Positions 10,800 through 21,345 of a DNA stretch of 64,000 nucleotides are shown here, in pieces. A program made the position numbers and the translations under genes. The notes under the pieces were generated by a model. That model was not told the origin of the DNA. It ran no database searches and was given only the letters and a program-made list of their open reading frames with translations. Position 1 is the first letter of the stretch. Every line of letters starts with the position of its first letter. Origin of the DNA: Xenopus tropicalis (Eukaryota > Chordata > Amphibia > Anura > Pipidae); the NCBI RefSeq assembly GCF_000004195.4, contig NC_030683.2, positions 83,291,410-83,355,409 of the forward strand, written 5' to 3'.

Positions 10800-11248
10800 C
10801 AACTTGCTAGGGACAACAATCTGGGGAATGTTGTAGATAACAGGTTGTCTAATTCCAGGCAGTGTCATTCAGTGGCTACTAAAGCAAATAAAGTGCTGTC
10901 TTGTATAAAAAAGGGCAATGATGAGGAAAACATAATTTTGCCTCTTTATAGGTCCCTGTTAAGGCCTCACCTTGAGTATGCAGTGCAGTTTTGGGCTCCA
11001 GTCCTTAAGAAGGATATTAATGAGCTGGAGAGAGTGCAGAGACGTGCAACTAAACTGGTAAAGGGAATGGAAGATTTAAACTATGAGGTTAGACTGTCGA
11101 GGTTGAGGTTGTTTTCTCTGGAAAAGAGGCGCTTGCGAGGTGACATGATTACTCTGTACAAATACATTAGAGGGGATAATAGGCAGATAGGGGGTGTTCT
11201 TTTTTCCTACTGCTTTTTTTTTTCAACCCTGTGTAACTATGTAACTGG
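10800..11248 (+). mobile_element. CR1-like LINE fragment with internal deletion
   Basis: Plus-strand frame from about 10816 to 11205 encodes the end of the reverse transcriptase and the region behind it: NNLGNVVDNRLSNSRQCHSV, then LPLYRSLLRPHLEYAVQFWA, LERVQRRATKLVKGMEDL and LRLFSLEKRRLRGDMITLYK. After GGVLFS, near 11205-11212, the sequence jumps to the terminal tail (TTTTTTTTCAACCCTGTGTA then ACTATGTAAC). The last ~80 codons and most of the 3' untranslated part seen in the copy at 1070-1650 are missing. The junction lies in T-rich DNA, which suggests deletion by slippage or microhomology. The open frame of 145 codons is intact but is only a fragment. Confidence 0.85.
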
Positions 11249-12660
11249 TAAAAATGTTGGCCCAGATTTGAAGGTAAAGTGAAATCTCAGAGCCTGAAAT
11301 TTTCAGTTTGTCTTATATAAATGTAAAGGAATAAACTTTCCAAGGAGCAGCTCCAACACCCACATTTTCCCCATGTACACATGAAACATTTAAGCTAATT
11401 TCTGGCCATGTTGTTGAAGAGAACAAAGACCAGCAAGCAAATACTCATCATCCTTTCAGGAGGATTTTCTAATAAATTGTCTAAAAATGCAAATACCTTC
11501 TATAGTTTTAGCATTCTTAAATAGGCTAACAAAGTTCCCACATTTCCATTGCTCCCTCTTTATTGTCTTTTTCTTTCTTTCCTCAGGTTCCAGCAGACTA
11601 TCATGAAGCTACAACCATGACTACCCAATTATAATTGTGTTTCTTCATGCTTATCTGGATTAGGCACACTAGATGATAGAGTTTCATATGCACCAATACA
11701 TATTACCATGAAATGAAATGAAATGTTATGTATTTTGGTGCAGAAACACTCCAATATAGCACCAAGCAACACTAGTGCAGAGCACATACGGTGTCTGTAG
11801 GACAGCAGGATCAAGATACAAATTGATTATTATGAACATTTTAAATACTTACTTTGTCTATTTTAATGGATGGATAAAGAGCTCCAGAAACCTTAAAGGG
11901 AAATTAGTGGTAGTCTTATAGTCAAGAATATGTTTCTGTCCCATTGAGAGAATGTCAGCCTCCATATGTAACCAGTTTTTTTTAAAAAAAGGTATATCTT
12001 GGGAAAAGACCAGATCAGAATCTAATCATTTTACTATTTGCATGCATGAATCAAAATAAATACCCCCACCATGGAGAAACGGCCAGTAAAAATAAGCACA
12101 AAGCCACTGCACAGACCATAAACATGAAGCAAGAATCTTCCCATTCATTTCCCAGCTGCTACTGACTGGCATCTACAGAGGGAAAAGTTACTAACTGATA
12201 CGTTTTATAAAATCCATATTAAATAAATGCTAATGCTAAATGAAAATTCTTTGCATGTAGAAAAAAACTGTAACAAATGTTATAAATTCCCCCCATATGT
12301 CTGCAAAGCATGTCAATATGTACTTGTCAAGAAAGAGCTGTTTCAGGGCCTAAAAATGTTGTATAGCATATAATATGAAAGTTGAGCTACAAGGTTCTCA
12401 GTATTACATCTTTTTAAAGTCTGTTGTATTGATTTCATTATTATATCACCTCATTGACCCAAAAGAATAAAGTACATGAAAGAAGAAAAGTACATAGAAG
12501 AAAAAATGGTACTAGGTAGCATGGACACATGTTAGCAAGTCTCTGTATTGTTAGACACTGTGCAGATTGGCACCTACGATTGACAAGATATGCTCATCTT
12601 ATGCCATTAGGTTAGCAGCAAGTCCTGCCTACTTAATATTTTTCTTGTCAGTCATACTTA
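11249..12660. other. Single-copy AT-rich stretch, no gene seen
   Basis: No repeat family or plausible exon recognised; short frames only. Confidence 0.45.
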
Positions 12661-12810
12661 CTATAGTTTATACAGGAGCAGTGACCAGCTCCATGTTGTA
12701 GCTCCCATCATTCCCAGCTACAGTCAGATGATCCCAGTGGAGCCAATAAAAGGGCAACCATTTGGGGGTTTTAACCTTGCAAGCAAGCAAGTTGCAGGTA
12801 AAACTCTGCG
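12661..12810 (-). repeat. Dispersed repeat shared with 38651-38810
   Basis: Reverse complement of 38651-38810 at high identity over about 150 bases. Shared blocks: CTATAGTTTATACAGGAGCA, ATCATCTGACTG-type and GGGCAACCATTTGG. A shorter related piece is at 45780-45835. Confidence 0.75.
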
Positions 12811-13224
12811 TTCCTTTGAAAAATGTATAATGAAGCAGTAGAATTCTTAATGAATCAGATAAAAGTGAGTGTAGGACTATCTTCATTGACTATGCAGTAC
12901 ATCCCGCAGGCTTCTAGTGCCAAGGCAATATATCACTAATTGCTCAGAATCACAAATAATCTCTGTAGTACAAACAGTCTCCCAGCACAGTATGCTTTAT
13001 TAGCGAATCTTTTTTAGCTGCACAGCCAATCAATACATTAGACTGACTTGGCTAAAGATGGTTTTCCTCTCTAATTTTTAAAAGAAATTAGATAATACTT
13101 CCAACCACACCATATTCTTAAACACAAGATGTCTTTCCAGCAGGGGCTGTAGACTACAATATATACTGTCTATATAATATTCACCAGGGCAAAGTTCCTG
13201 AATTGTGTGTACTGGTACCTTCTA
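12811..13224. other. Single-copy stretch
   Basis: Contains ATTAGCGAAT and CCAATCAATACATTAG (13000-13045), AT-rich words that could be regulatory. No firm call. Confidence 0.3.
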
Positions 13225-13519
13225 CAGGTATGAGACTTGTTAACTAGAATGCTTGTGACCTGGGTTTTTTCCAGAAAAGGGATCTTTCTGTAATTTGGAT
13301 CTCCATAGCTTACTAAAAATAATTTTTTAATAAACTTAGTAAACTCCAGTAAAGATGAATTCTATTTTAGTTGGGATTAAGTACAAGGTATTGTTTACTA
13401 CAGATAAAAAGGAAATACTTTTTATAAATTTCAATTATTTGATTAAAGTCTATGATAGGCTTCCCAAAATTTGGAGCTTTCTAGATAACAGATTTCTGGA
13501 TAACGGGTTCCCATACCTG
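13225..13519. mobile_element. CAGGTATGGGA-type element, diverged copy
   Basis: Left end CAGGTATGAGACTTGTTAAC, right end GGGTTCCCATACCTG. TA is present on the left (13223-13224) but reads AA on the right. It lacks about 30 bases relative to the full copy at 8943-9267. The 64-codon frame inside is a by-product of the repeat. Confidence 0.75.
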
Positions 13520-14640
13520 AATATGGCATCAGTTTCAGTGCATTTATAGCTTGCAGGGGCATGTATTTCTCCTGTTATCACCTTTGCATGGAGTGTTTAG
13601 AGATAAAATTCTTTGTAAATGTTGCTCCAGCATCAATAGTAGATACCAGCAGTACTTAAATAATCCTTTCAGGACCGCCAATAACTGTGTTTTGCCTATT
13701 CTTTATCATTAGATCTTCATTCATCCAGTCCCGATCCCCGGCCATTGCTCCCCTGGGTCACTAATCTACCTCCCCTGGGCTGCTGATTGACCTCCCCTGA
13801 TGAGCTGAAAGTAAGTATACTGCTCGGCGTGGGGGTTAGGCAGGCAGTAGGGCACCTGGGAGTTCGGGGCCATGCCGGGGACCCCATGGGGGTTATGGGG
13901 GCCCCTGGCTTAGCGGAATTGTGGGTCATAATTGCTGAAACACAAGCTTCAAAACTTAAACAAAGCCACAATTCTATGGTTTACAAAAGTGTAGCGATTA
14001 ATAAAGTAGAAGCAAAATTGGAAAGAAAAGAATTGTTAATAACTGTGGACCTAACAAAAACAGAACATTTCATATGTATGTGTTGTATGGAAAAGAATAA
14101 CTGCTATGAGAAAACTATTCAGCATGTTAAAGCTATTGGCAAAAAACATAATGAAATGGAAATGACAAACTGCTAGCATTTCTTTTACTTGAGTTCTTTA
14201 AGCAGAGAGTTGGCTTAGTTGGCAGTTAATGTCCACCCGTGCCTATAATTGCTGAATAGCATTTTTCTGAACGCGAGCTGATTTGTTGAACATATTGGAT
14301 TCTAAGACTGAGAGAAGAGTATCGAAAATGGGTGCAACAGTCCACTGATTTTCATCTGGCAAATATTTGTGCCAGCTCCCTGTGAAAAACAGAGCAGATT
14401 TATGCCAAAAAAGAGATGTGACTATAAAGTATGACATACTTGCTAGCTCATCTATCCTAAAAATAAATATCGGTGCTATATACTCAGGCTGCTCTCCAGT
14501 AGAGGTGATAGGATCAAATTGAATACATGAATTTAGCCATGTAAGGAGAGCTATAGCTGTACAAGAATGGTCAGTGTTCATTATGTCTATAATATATTCC
14601 CTTTACCCAACTGTTGTTACCTCCAATAGATTCTGCTTTA
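13520..14640. other. Stretch with a GC-rich patch, no convincing gene
   Basis: A CAGGACCGCCA word at 13670, followed by C- and G-rich DNA to about 13930, resembles the start of a CAGGGC-type frog repeat. The 129-codon plus frame 13787-14176 starts in this patch and continues into AT-rich DNA. Its composition changes abruptly (G/V/P-rich, then K/E/N-rich) and I recognise no domain. I regard it as chance. Confidence 0.4.
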
Positions 14641-14949
14641 GGCCAGTGGCACATGGGTAGATTAGTCACCTTGCGATATATCTTCGTTACTGCGGGCGAC
14701 TGATTAATCTCCTTGATATGCCATCCCACTGGCAAGAATGTAAATCGCCGGTGGGATGGCATACGCGTCACTTCGATTTCCCTTGCTTGAGAGGTAACTT
14801 CGGCCAACTTTGGGAAAACGAAGCAACGCGTATGCCATCCCACCGGCGATTTACATTCTTGCCAGTGGGATGGCATGTCAAGGAGATTAATCAGTCGCGG
14901 TAACAAAAAATGATTGCGCCCGACTAATCTCCACGTGTGCCACTGCTCT
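14641..14949. mobile_element. Foldback PIF/Harbinger-like MITE, diverged
   Basis: Long inverted repeat: GGCCAGTGGCACATGGG at the left pairs with CACGTGTGCCACTGCTC at the right, and CGCCGGTGGGATGGCATACG in the left half pairs with CGTATGCCATCCCACCGGCG in the right half. TTA precedes the left end (14638-14640) and lies at the right edge (14950-14952). Relatives are at 17663-17873 and 62836-63036. Opposing frames of 140 and 61 codons arise from the palindrome. Confidence 0.75.
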
Positions 14950-14952
14950 TTA

Positions 14953-15989
14953 ACATATGCAAAGCTACTCCAAGTTGCTGGGGAAGGAAGCATTAGTCAG
15001 GCAATCAAAATAAGAGCTTGTTGACACAAGAAATGAGGCAAGAATTAAAGGGCTCAGCAAATGAATGGGGCACCAAATGAATTTACACATAGCCTGCACT
15101 TACATATTTTTTCTACAATTTCAATCACAACTATTTTAGCTAGCCCTGTAAATCCCTAGAGGTTCCTGGTGTTACAATGCTTCTTGACACTAACACAGGG
15201 CAAACCTTCATACCTGCTATATGTGGTACATCTGTTATGTTGGGCCTGTATTGGAAGTAGCTATGGTTGACCCCTCAAGGATGATCATTAACACACAAGT
15301 ACAGGTATAGAATCTATTATCCAAAATTATTGCCATTTTGCCTGTATTTGTGCTGTTTTCCACTGAGTCCTGTTGAAGTAGTCAGTTCTTATTTGACTGC
15401 TTTTCTTTTTTCCTACAACAATAAACAATCCAGTTGAGTATATGAACAAGCCACGACTGCCATTTCTGTAGGGAATTGTATCCTTGATTGTTGGATTTTA
15501 TTGGGTGTTGGAACTGATCTCTCTTTTCTGTTTTAGCGGCAAAGAATAGTCTGTTTTTTGCCCAAACCTGTAATAAGGGATCTTGCTCCAATAAGCAATA
15601 ACTTTTCAGCTAACACAAAATGTACGAACTTGAACCTTAATCACTGACCAGGGGAGCTCAAGGTTTATCTTAAACAAGGTCTCTCCTAAATAAACAGATA
15701 CCGGCTCACTGTCTATCCAACACTAAGATTATCCTTCATCAGAGCATTCAGTCCCAATATTTTGGAGTTTCCTCAAAATTTGCTCCTGGGTCCCCAGCTT
15801 ATTCCACTAATTCTAATGGCAAGAAGGAAGGCAGGCCAGGTACCTGGTAATTTGAGAGTGTGCCTGGTGTGTTTATTACATTTGGTACAACTTGAGAACC
15901 GATGGAGCATGCTTTTTAAAACACTTCCCCTTGTATAGTATAAAATATAATTTATTTATGCAATAGATAAAAATCTCTGCTCTTCCCAT
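14953..15989. other. Single-copy stretch with a transposon scrap
   Basis: Near 15300-15335 is a short CAGGTATAGAATCTATTATC match to the left end of the CAGGTATGGGA family. The rest shows no gene or repeat. Confidence 0.4.
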
Positions 15990-16320
15990 GAAGAATTAAA
16001 TAGCAGGCCAGCTTAAGCTTTCCCGTGCCTGCCTGCTTCTAAGGGCTCTCCCTCCCCCCCCCATTACACATAGACACAATGGAGCTGAGCTTGTCACACA
16101 CTGGCTGAAAGCAGAGGGGCCGTTGCAGGTTTGTGATTGGGCATATTTATTCACTTGGGAGGCATTTAAATTAAAACCTGGAAGAGGGGAATAAACATGG
16201 CTGCTCGTGGGTCTGTAATTCGTGCTACCATAATTATGAAGCGAAATAACTTTGCAGATTTAGTTTATAAGGAGTTTAAAGCTGATACAAATTAAAACAC
16301 AACAGCAGGTGTAAAAAAAT
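15990..16320. other. Candidate conserved non-coding element
   Basis: Single-copy DNA with CATAATTATGAAG (TAATTA at 16231-16236), GATTTAGTTTATAAGG and GTGATTGGGCATATTTATTC. An 8-9 base C run lies near 16053. No coding frame crosses it. The texture is that of a vertebrate developmental enhancer; inference only. Confidence 0.35.
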
Positions 16321-16899
16321 TTTTTAAGTGGCTGTCAGTATCACTTTAAATAGTACCATACCTGACGTAGCATTACACAGGTGCCCAACCAGCTTGGTGC
16401 GCCATGCTGCTCTGTGGGCATCCATCCCATTCATGGTGGGTAACCTGAAACTTGTCACACTGCCTCAGCCTCAGAAAAAGTTATCACTTATCACTGATTG
16501 GTTAAACCTGTAAGACTGAGCAAACCTAGAGTTTTGGGGCTCAAATCACTAGAACCTTTAGGTTTACTAAAAATTAAGTCCCGCTAAATATCCTACATCC
16601 AAGTATAACCACTGATTTAATTGGGAATTCCATAAAACAGTATATCCTCTGAAACACACAATGTGGGGTGTCCTGCTTAGATGTGTAATCAGCTGTATTT
16701 ACTTGAATGCCCTTGAAATGTCTGGAGGGAAACACACATGCACCTGTGTTTTGTGCCTCCAAAACATCACAGTGGGTAGAAAGCAGGAGCAGAACAGAGA
16801 GATTATTTTATTATTTTTTGCCATTTCTTTCATTTTTCACTGTCCTTCTTTGCAGAGCTTTGAAAAAAAAAAAGGCTTGTCCGTGCCTTTGATTTAGTT
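16321..16899. other. Single-copy stretch, no gene seen
   Basis: Overlapping short frames on both strands near 16574-16897 lack any family signature. An A run lies at 16863-16873. Confidence 0.4.
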
Positions 16900-17235
16900 T
16901 TAAAGAATATACAGCGGCATTTAATTAAAAGTACCCAGGCCAAAGTGAGATTAATTATCTCCCTGCCCCTGGAGGCTCTTCTTTGTGTACCATGGAAAAA
17001 GGTTTTCTTTTCTTTTTTTAATGTGGTCTCAGAGATTTCTCTAGACAACAATTGAAAGTTCACCAAGAAAAGGCAGAAACATTATTCATTTGCGGAGAGA
17101 GGAATATTGAGCCCATTGCCAGATAGGAGGAGGTGACCACATTAAAAAGAAAAGAAAAACCTTTGAATTAAATAAATCATTTAAAACCAAATTACGGGGT
17201 ACATCTCAACTCTCTTTTCTCCCTCTGTAATAAGG
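16900..17235. other. Candidate conserved non-coding element with internal inverted repeat
   Basis: Single-copy DNA with TTTAATTAAAAG (16919-16930) and GATTAATTATC (16949-16959). Arms at 16997-17028 and 17135-17164 are inverse copies (GACCACATTAAAAA followed by AAAGAAAA and CCTTT on the right arm), separated by about 106 bases. No transposon ends or target repeats flank the arms, and no coding frame crosses the block. Either a regulatory element with a foldable core or an old MITE remnant. Confidence 0.4.
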
Positions 17236-17497
17236 CAACAGTTCTCTTGTTTTGTTAAAGGTAGCTTTAGAATTTTTTTTGTCCGCATGCCCAATGTGTT
17301 GCATTAACTTGAACAAAAACTTTAATTCTGGACAAGATTTAACTTTAATATTGCCCTTCATCACTTTTATTGTAATGCCAGCCCCTGTTCCAAGCCAGTG
17401 CCATGACCCCTCAATTGTACTTTACCCCTATTTGTAAACTAAATTATACAACATAATTACCCTGCCCAGCATTGTTTACATCAACTGGTGTAAAAGT

Positions 17498-18368
17498 TTA
17501 AAGCGAATCTGTCATGATTTTTGTAGTAAACTTGTTATTTCTAAATTACACTGTTTACTTAGAAAATAATTCACTCCACACTATTTAAAATTTTATTCTT
17601 TAGCTGTAATATTGATGTGTAGGCAGATATGTCAGTGCATTGTGCCTGAGTCTGATCTTTCAGGGCTCTGGCACACGGGGAGATTAAATCTCCCTGTTCG
17701 CGGGCGACTAATCTCCCCGAAATGCCATCCAACCGGCGAAAATGTAAATCGCCGGTGGTATGACATACGCGGCGGTGTGATTTCAGTGGGTGGGATGGCA
17801 TTTCGGCGAGATTAGTTGCCCGCGAACAGGGAGATTTGTCGCGGGTGACTAATCTCCCCATGTGCCAGAGCCCTCAGAAGGAGCCAGCACACAGCAACCA
17901 AATTACTTTCAGATAAGCTATTGTTTCTCCTACTCAATGTAAATGGAGGAGTCATGACTTGGCTGAGCTAGGCTTGGATTTTTACTATTGAGTGGTATTC
18001 CCATATCTACAACTAGGTGGGCATGGGTGCCGGGGAGCTATTATCTTGTTAGCCACCCATTGTTGCACTGCAAGTTGGAGTGATATCACCCTCCTTTCAT
18101 TCCCTTCCAGCAGCCAATCAGCAGAACAATGGGTGGCTAACAAGATAATAGCTCCCATGCCCACCTAGTTGTAGATATGAGAATACCACCCAATAGTAAA
18201 AATCCAAGCCTAGTTCAGCCAACCTGGGAAACTAACAATATGACTAGCCCCCTGTCAAATTTCAAAATTAAATATAAAAAAATCTGTTTGCTCTTTAAAA
18301 AATGGATTTCAGTTCAAGATTCTGCTGGATGCAAAACAATATGTTTTGGCGTGACAAAATCCCATTAA
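17498..18368 (-). mobile_element. Long foldback TTAA-type element with nested transposon
   Basis: Bounded by TTAA at 17498-17501 and 18365-18368. The ends read TTTAAAGCGAATCTGTCATG and, inverted from the right, TTTAATGGGATTTTGTCACG, fitting T2-like frog elements (TTAAAGG ends). Inside, arms 17959-18064 and 18125-18222 form a nearly perfect stem of about 98 pairs (left arm has 8 extra bases) around a 60-base loop with GAGTGATATCACC. The second element at 17663-17873 interrupts the left half. Without it the element is about 657 bp. No protein is encoded. A relative without the stem is at 4010-4632. Confidence 0.8.
17663..17873. mobile_element. PIF/Harbinger-like MITE nested in a TTAA element
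   Basis: Ends GGGCTCTGGCACACGGGGAG and its inverse CTCCCCATGTGCCAGAGCCC. TCA flanks both sides (17660-17662 and 17874-17876), a clean 3-base duplication. Removing the element plus one TCA restores the host sequence GATCTTTCAGAAGGAGCCAG expected for that family. The interior is a palindrome rich in GCGGGCGACTAATC. GG/CC ends and 3-base targets point to PIF/Harbinger. Confidence 0.85.
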
Positions 18369-18371
18369 ATC

Positions 18372-18630
18372 AAATACACAGTCACAATTTTTTGCCGAGC
18401 AACTTTTTTTGACAAGCTGCATTTTTTTGACATGGGTGACAATTTATTTTTACGTGGGTGACTATTTTTTGATGCAGGTGACTATTTTTTGACGTGGGTG
18501 ATTTTTGTTGTCGGGTGGCAAATTTTCACAAGGTGAATTTTGACTCCCACTTCGTGAAACAATCCGCCAATGGTGAAACGAGGAAATTCACTGTAAATCC
18601 ATGCTTGCCGAATAACTTTGCCCATTACTA
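18372..18630. mobile_element. TAGTGATGAGCGAAT-type element, left end lost
   Basis: Tandem blocks of the type GACATGGGTGACAATTT, GATGCAGGTGACTATTT and GACGTGGGTGAT about 24 bases apart, then GTAAATCCATGCTTG and the terminal CCCATTACTA at 18621-18630. It abuts the right end of the TTAA element at 17498-18368; the left inverted repeat is missing or too diverged. Confidence 0.65.
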
Positions 18631-18689
18631 GTAATTTCCAGTTACCTGGTGTGCAACAAGCACTTGTGCCCTGGGTAAGAGGAGCTTAA

Positions 18690-19745
18690 TGTATGTATGT
18701 ATGTATGTATAGCTTTATTTATAAAGCGCCACAAGGGTACGCAGCGCTGTACAGTCTTACAGAATACAAAATTACACACAGGGAGGACGAGTGATATAAT
18801 AAATAAATACAATAAATACATATATGTATATATATATATAAGTGCCATGTGGTATGAGACACAGTAGGAAGGAGGTCCCTGCCCCGTAGAGCTTACAATC
18901 TGAGTGGTTGGGTAACATACAGGCACAAACTGGAAGGTAAGAGTGCATCAGGTATGGGCATTTGTCCTTAAGCGCAGGACTGGCCAAAATAATGTTTTAG
19001 TGCTCCAGAAGGTAACAGCTGAGTTTTTTCTTAAAGAGAGTGGGTGAGTTTTCCCTACAGAGGGATTCAGGGATAGAGTTCCAGAGGTAAGGAGCAGCGA
19101 GATAGAAAGGTTTAAGACGAGAGAGCGCAGTGGGTGTGGATGGTGTAAAGAGACAGAGGCTCTGAGAGGAGCGGAGGAGACAACCAGGAACATGTAGGGA
19201 GACCAGTGAAGAAATGTAGTGAGGAGCAGAGGAGTGAAGGGCTTTGAATGTCAGCAGAAGGATTTTGTAAGCTATCCTTTGCTTGACAGGCAGCCATGCT
19301 AGAGAGCTTAATTGAGGCTGAGCAGGATCCCTCTTAGGAGAGAGCAGGAGGATCCTGGCAGCAGAGTTTAAGATTGATTGCAGGGGAGAGAGGTGGGAGT
19401 CTGGGAGGCCGGTTAGTAGGAGATTGCAGTAATCTAAGCGGGAAAGGATAAGGGCATGGATTAGTGTTTTAGCTGTTGCTTGTGAAAGAAAGGGGCGTAT
19501 CTTGGCAATATTGCGGAGGAAAAAGCGGCAGGTTTTGGCAGTGTTATTAATATGGTGAGAGAAGGAGAGAGACTGGTCAAAGATAACCCCAAGGCAGCGT
19601 GCAGAATTTACAGGGTTGATGATCATGCCATCAATAGTAATGGTGAAATGAGGAGGAGGGCCAGGTTTGGGCGGGAAGACCATGAGCTCTGTTTTAGCTA
19701 GGTTAATGCAGAATTAGAAGGTGCAGGTGAGCCCTGGCCATAGGG
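18690..19745 (-). mobile_element. L2-type LINE, 5'-truncated, with 228-codon reverse-transcriptase remnant
   Basis: Minus strand. The frame 19683-18997 (228 codons, starting MVFPPKPGP) covers the end of the reverse transcriptase and the domain after it: SARCLGVIFDQSLSFSHHI, FLRNIAKIRPFLSQ, LILSRLDYCNLLLTGLP, SLAWLPVKQRIAYKILL, ending SCYLLEH. These motifs identify the L2/CR1 branch of the Jockey group, L2 type best. Just upstream the frame continues as INLAKTEL but is broken by an in-frame stop near 19716. The polymerase core with its catalytic aspartates is absent. The 3' untranslated part (18995-18715) ends in a (GTAT)n tail at 18691-18710. The open frame suggests a fairly young copy. Confidence 0.88.
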
Positions 19746-20269
19746 AAGTCAGGAAGGACAGGGCCCTGTTGCTGCCTGCACCTCCTGCTGCTTCCCCCAC
19801 CTGCCCGACATTAATAAAGCACTGCCTAATGGGGCTAGCCTGCAGGTATCTGCGCTCCAGAATAGAGTGCAGGGGCCTGTAGCCATTCTGCAATATCAGA
19901 ACGCCTCTTGGTCTGAGGCACGCTAACACTGACCTGAGTAATATGCAATGACTTCTTGATGTGCATCAGTAAATTCATGTTAATCCATGTGATTCTGTGT
20001 GTACTAATGAAAGAAAAAAATTAAAACAAAAAAAACAGAGTGTTTAGAATACAGAAAAGGGGCATCACACTTACAACGTGCAAAAATGGGTTTCATATAA
20101 AAGTGTTTAGCACTAGCATTGAACTTATACATTTATCCAAGCCTGGATTTTACTATACTGACATTCCTTTAACAGTGAATGCATGAGTGATAGAGAAGAT
20201 AAAAAAACATAACTTTTTTATGTCCAGCCACTGTACTTTTAATTTGTCCCCTAAAATGACTGATGTGTT
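19746..20269. other. GC-richer upstream flank then single-copy AT-rich DNA
   Basis: 19746-19930 is GC-rich with a minus frame (19929-19714, 71 codons) leading into the LINE region. It may be more of the L2 element or unrelated host DNA; I do not recognise it. 19930-20269 shows nothing. Confidence 0.35.
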
Positions 20270-20760
20270 GTGCCTTATGCCACCTGAGAAAGCGGAGAAC
20301 ATTAACAATGAGATTTTATCCAGCAGGTATATTGAGAAGTACTAATTACCTGCACATGCACGAGAGTCGTATCTGTATGCAGGAGCCGGTCCGACGCTGC
20401 TACAGATTAATTGGAAAGGGACCATGAGGCAATCTGTCCCCAACTCAGGGGTTTTTAGCACATTAATAGGATTCCAATTAGGGTATTTACACTGCAAATA
20501 ATGTACATTTTATCTGGACCTCAGGGGGGTTATTGAAGACAGATTAATCATTTAACCTGTCATTCTCTGTGCGATGCCTGACAGAGTTATATAAACACAT
20601 AGATAAACCCAGATATATAGTCTTACTGTATGATTGACAAGAAGCATGCTCATGTCCTTTTCTGCTGATTTTCTCCCACTTGCTGCAGTCAGACAGATCT
20701 CTGCCATTCCTACATGTTATAAACCTCACACATCTGCTTCACAGGAGCATTATTTTAAGA
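20270..20760. other. Candidate conserved non-coding element
   Basis: Single-copy DNA with TACTAATTACCTG, CAGATTAATTGG, CACATTAATAGG and AGATTAATCATTTAACCTGTC, plus a CTGTCA (MEIS/TGIF-like) word at 20557-20562. No coding frame. Dense homeodomain-like words suggest an enhancer; inference from texture only. Confidence 0.35.
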
Positions 20761-20941
20761 GTCAAAAGGGTCTTTTTTAAAATACACTCTCTTTGTAATT
20801 GGAAAAGGTTGCCCCCTCTATAGTCCATGCACTATCCAAATTTTGACAAATTGGACACAACTGCATGAGACACCATGCAAGTGTGTCAAGCACATCGCCA
20901 TCTTGTGGACTTACATGTGCCCTGATGTCTTGGCCTACATG

Positions 20942-21210
20942 CAGGGTTGGAATGGCTCACCAGGGCACTGGGCGGAAACCTAGTGGGCCCCCAGTCCTAG
21001 TGGTGCTGTGTGGTGCAGAGTGAAGCACTAGGGGGCCAGAATGCATGCGATAATTTGCTGGGGTAATCTGTGCTTGTGGCAGTGCTAATCACTGGGCCTG
21101 ATATGCAGGAGTGGTGAACCCTTATCTGGGGGAGGCGGAGGATGTGACTGGAGTGGTGGGGACCGTTGCTTGGGTTTCCCTGTGGTCCCTACCACCCCAG
21201 TCTGACACTG
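20942..21210. mobile_element. hAT-like short element
   Basis: Left end CAGGGTTGGAATGG, right end CCAGTCTGACACTG, roughly inverse. The eight bases outside are CCTACATG (left) and CCTAGGTG (right), matching at six of eight. The interior is G-rich. CAG ends with 8-base flanks fit hAT; the mismatches suggest age. Confidence 0.55.
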
Positions 21211-21218
21211 CCTAGGTG

Positions 21219-21335
21219 CAGTGACTTATAGAAACCAATAAGATATTTACTTTTACAAAGACGCCAGTAAATGCCACCTGCTGATTTTGCAATAGGTGGT
21301 TAAATTTATAGAAAACACTGCACCTTATTACATAA
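21219..21335. repeat. Dispersed 'ACCAATAAG / CAGTAAATGC' repeat fragment
   Basis: Shares GCAGTGACTTATAGAAACCA, ATAAG and GCCAGTAAATGCCACCTGCT with segments at 39826-39955 and 40225-40340. From memory it derives from a frog inverted-repeat element with CAACCAATCAG ends. Confidence 0.55.
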
Positions 21336-21345
21336 CCCCTAAGAG

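Noticed and set aside
13787..14176. 129-codon plus-strand frame
   Set aside because: Amino-acid composition changes abruptly where GC-rich repeat DNA meets AT-rich DNA; no domain and no splice context.
14571..14993. 140-codon minus-strand frame
   Set aside because: It runs through a palindromic MITE, so the two halves encode mirror repeats; a by-product of the element.
18997..19683. 228-codon frame as a host gene
   Set aside because: It is the C-terminal part of an L2-type LINE reverse transcriptase with a LINE tail behind it, lacks the catalytic core and is preceded by an in-frame stop.
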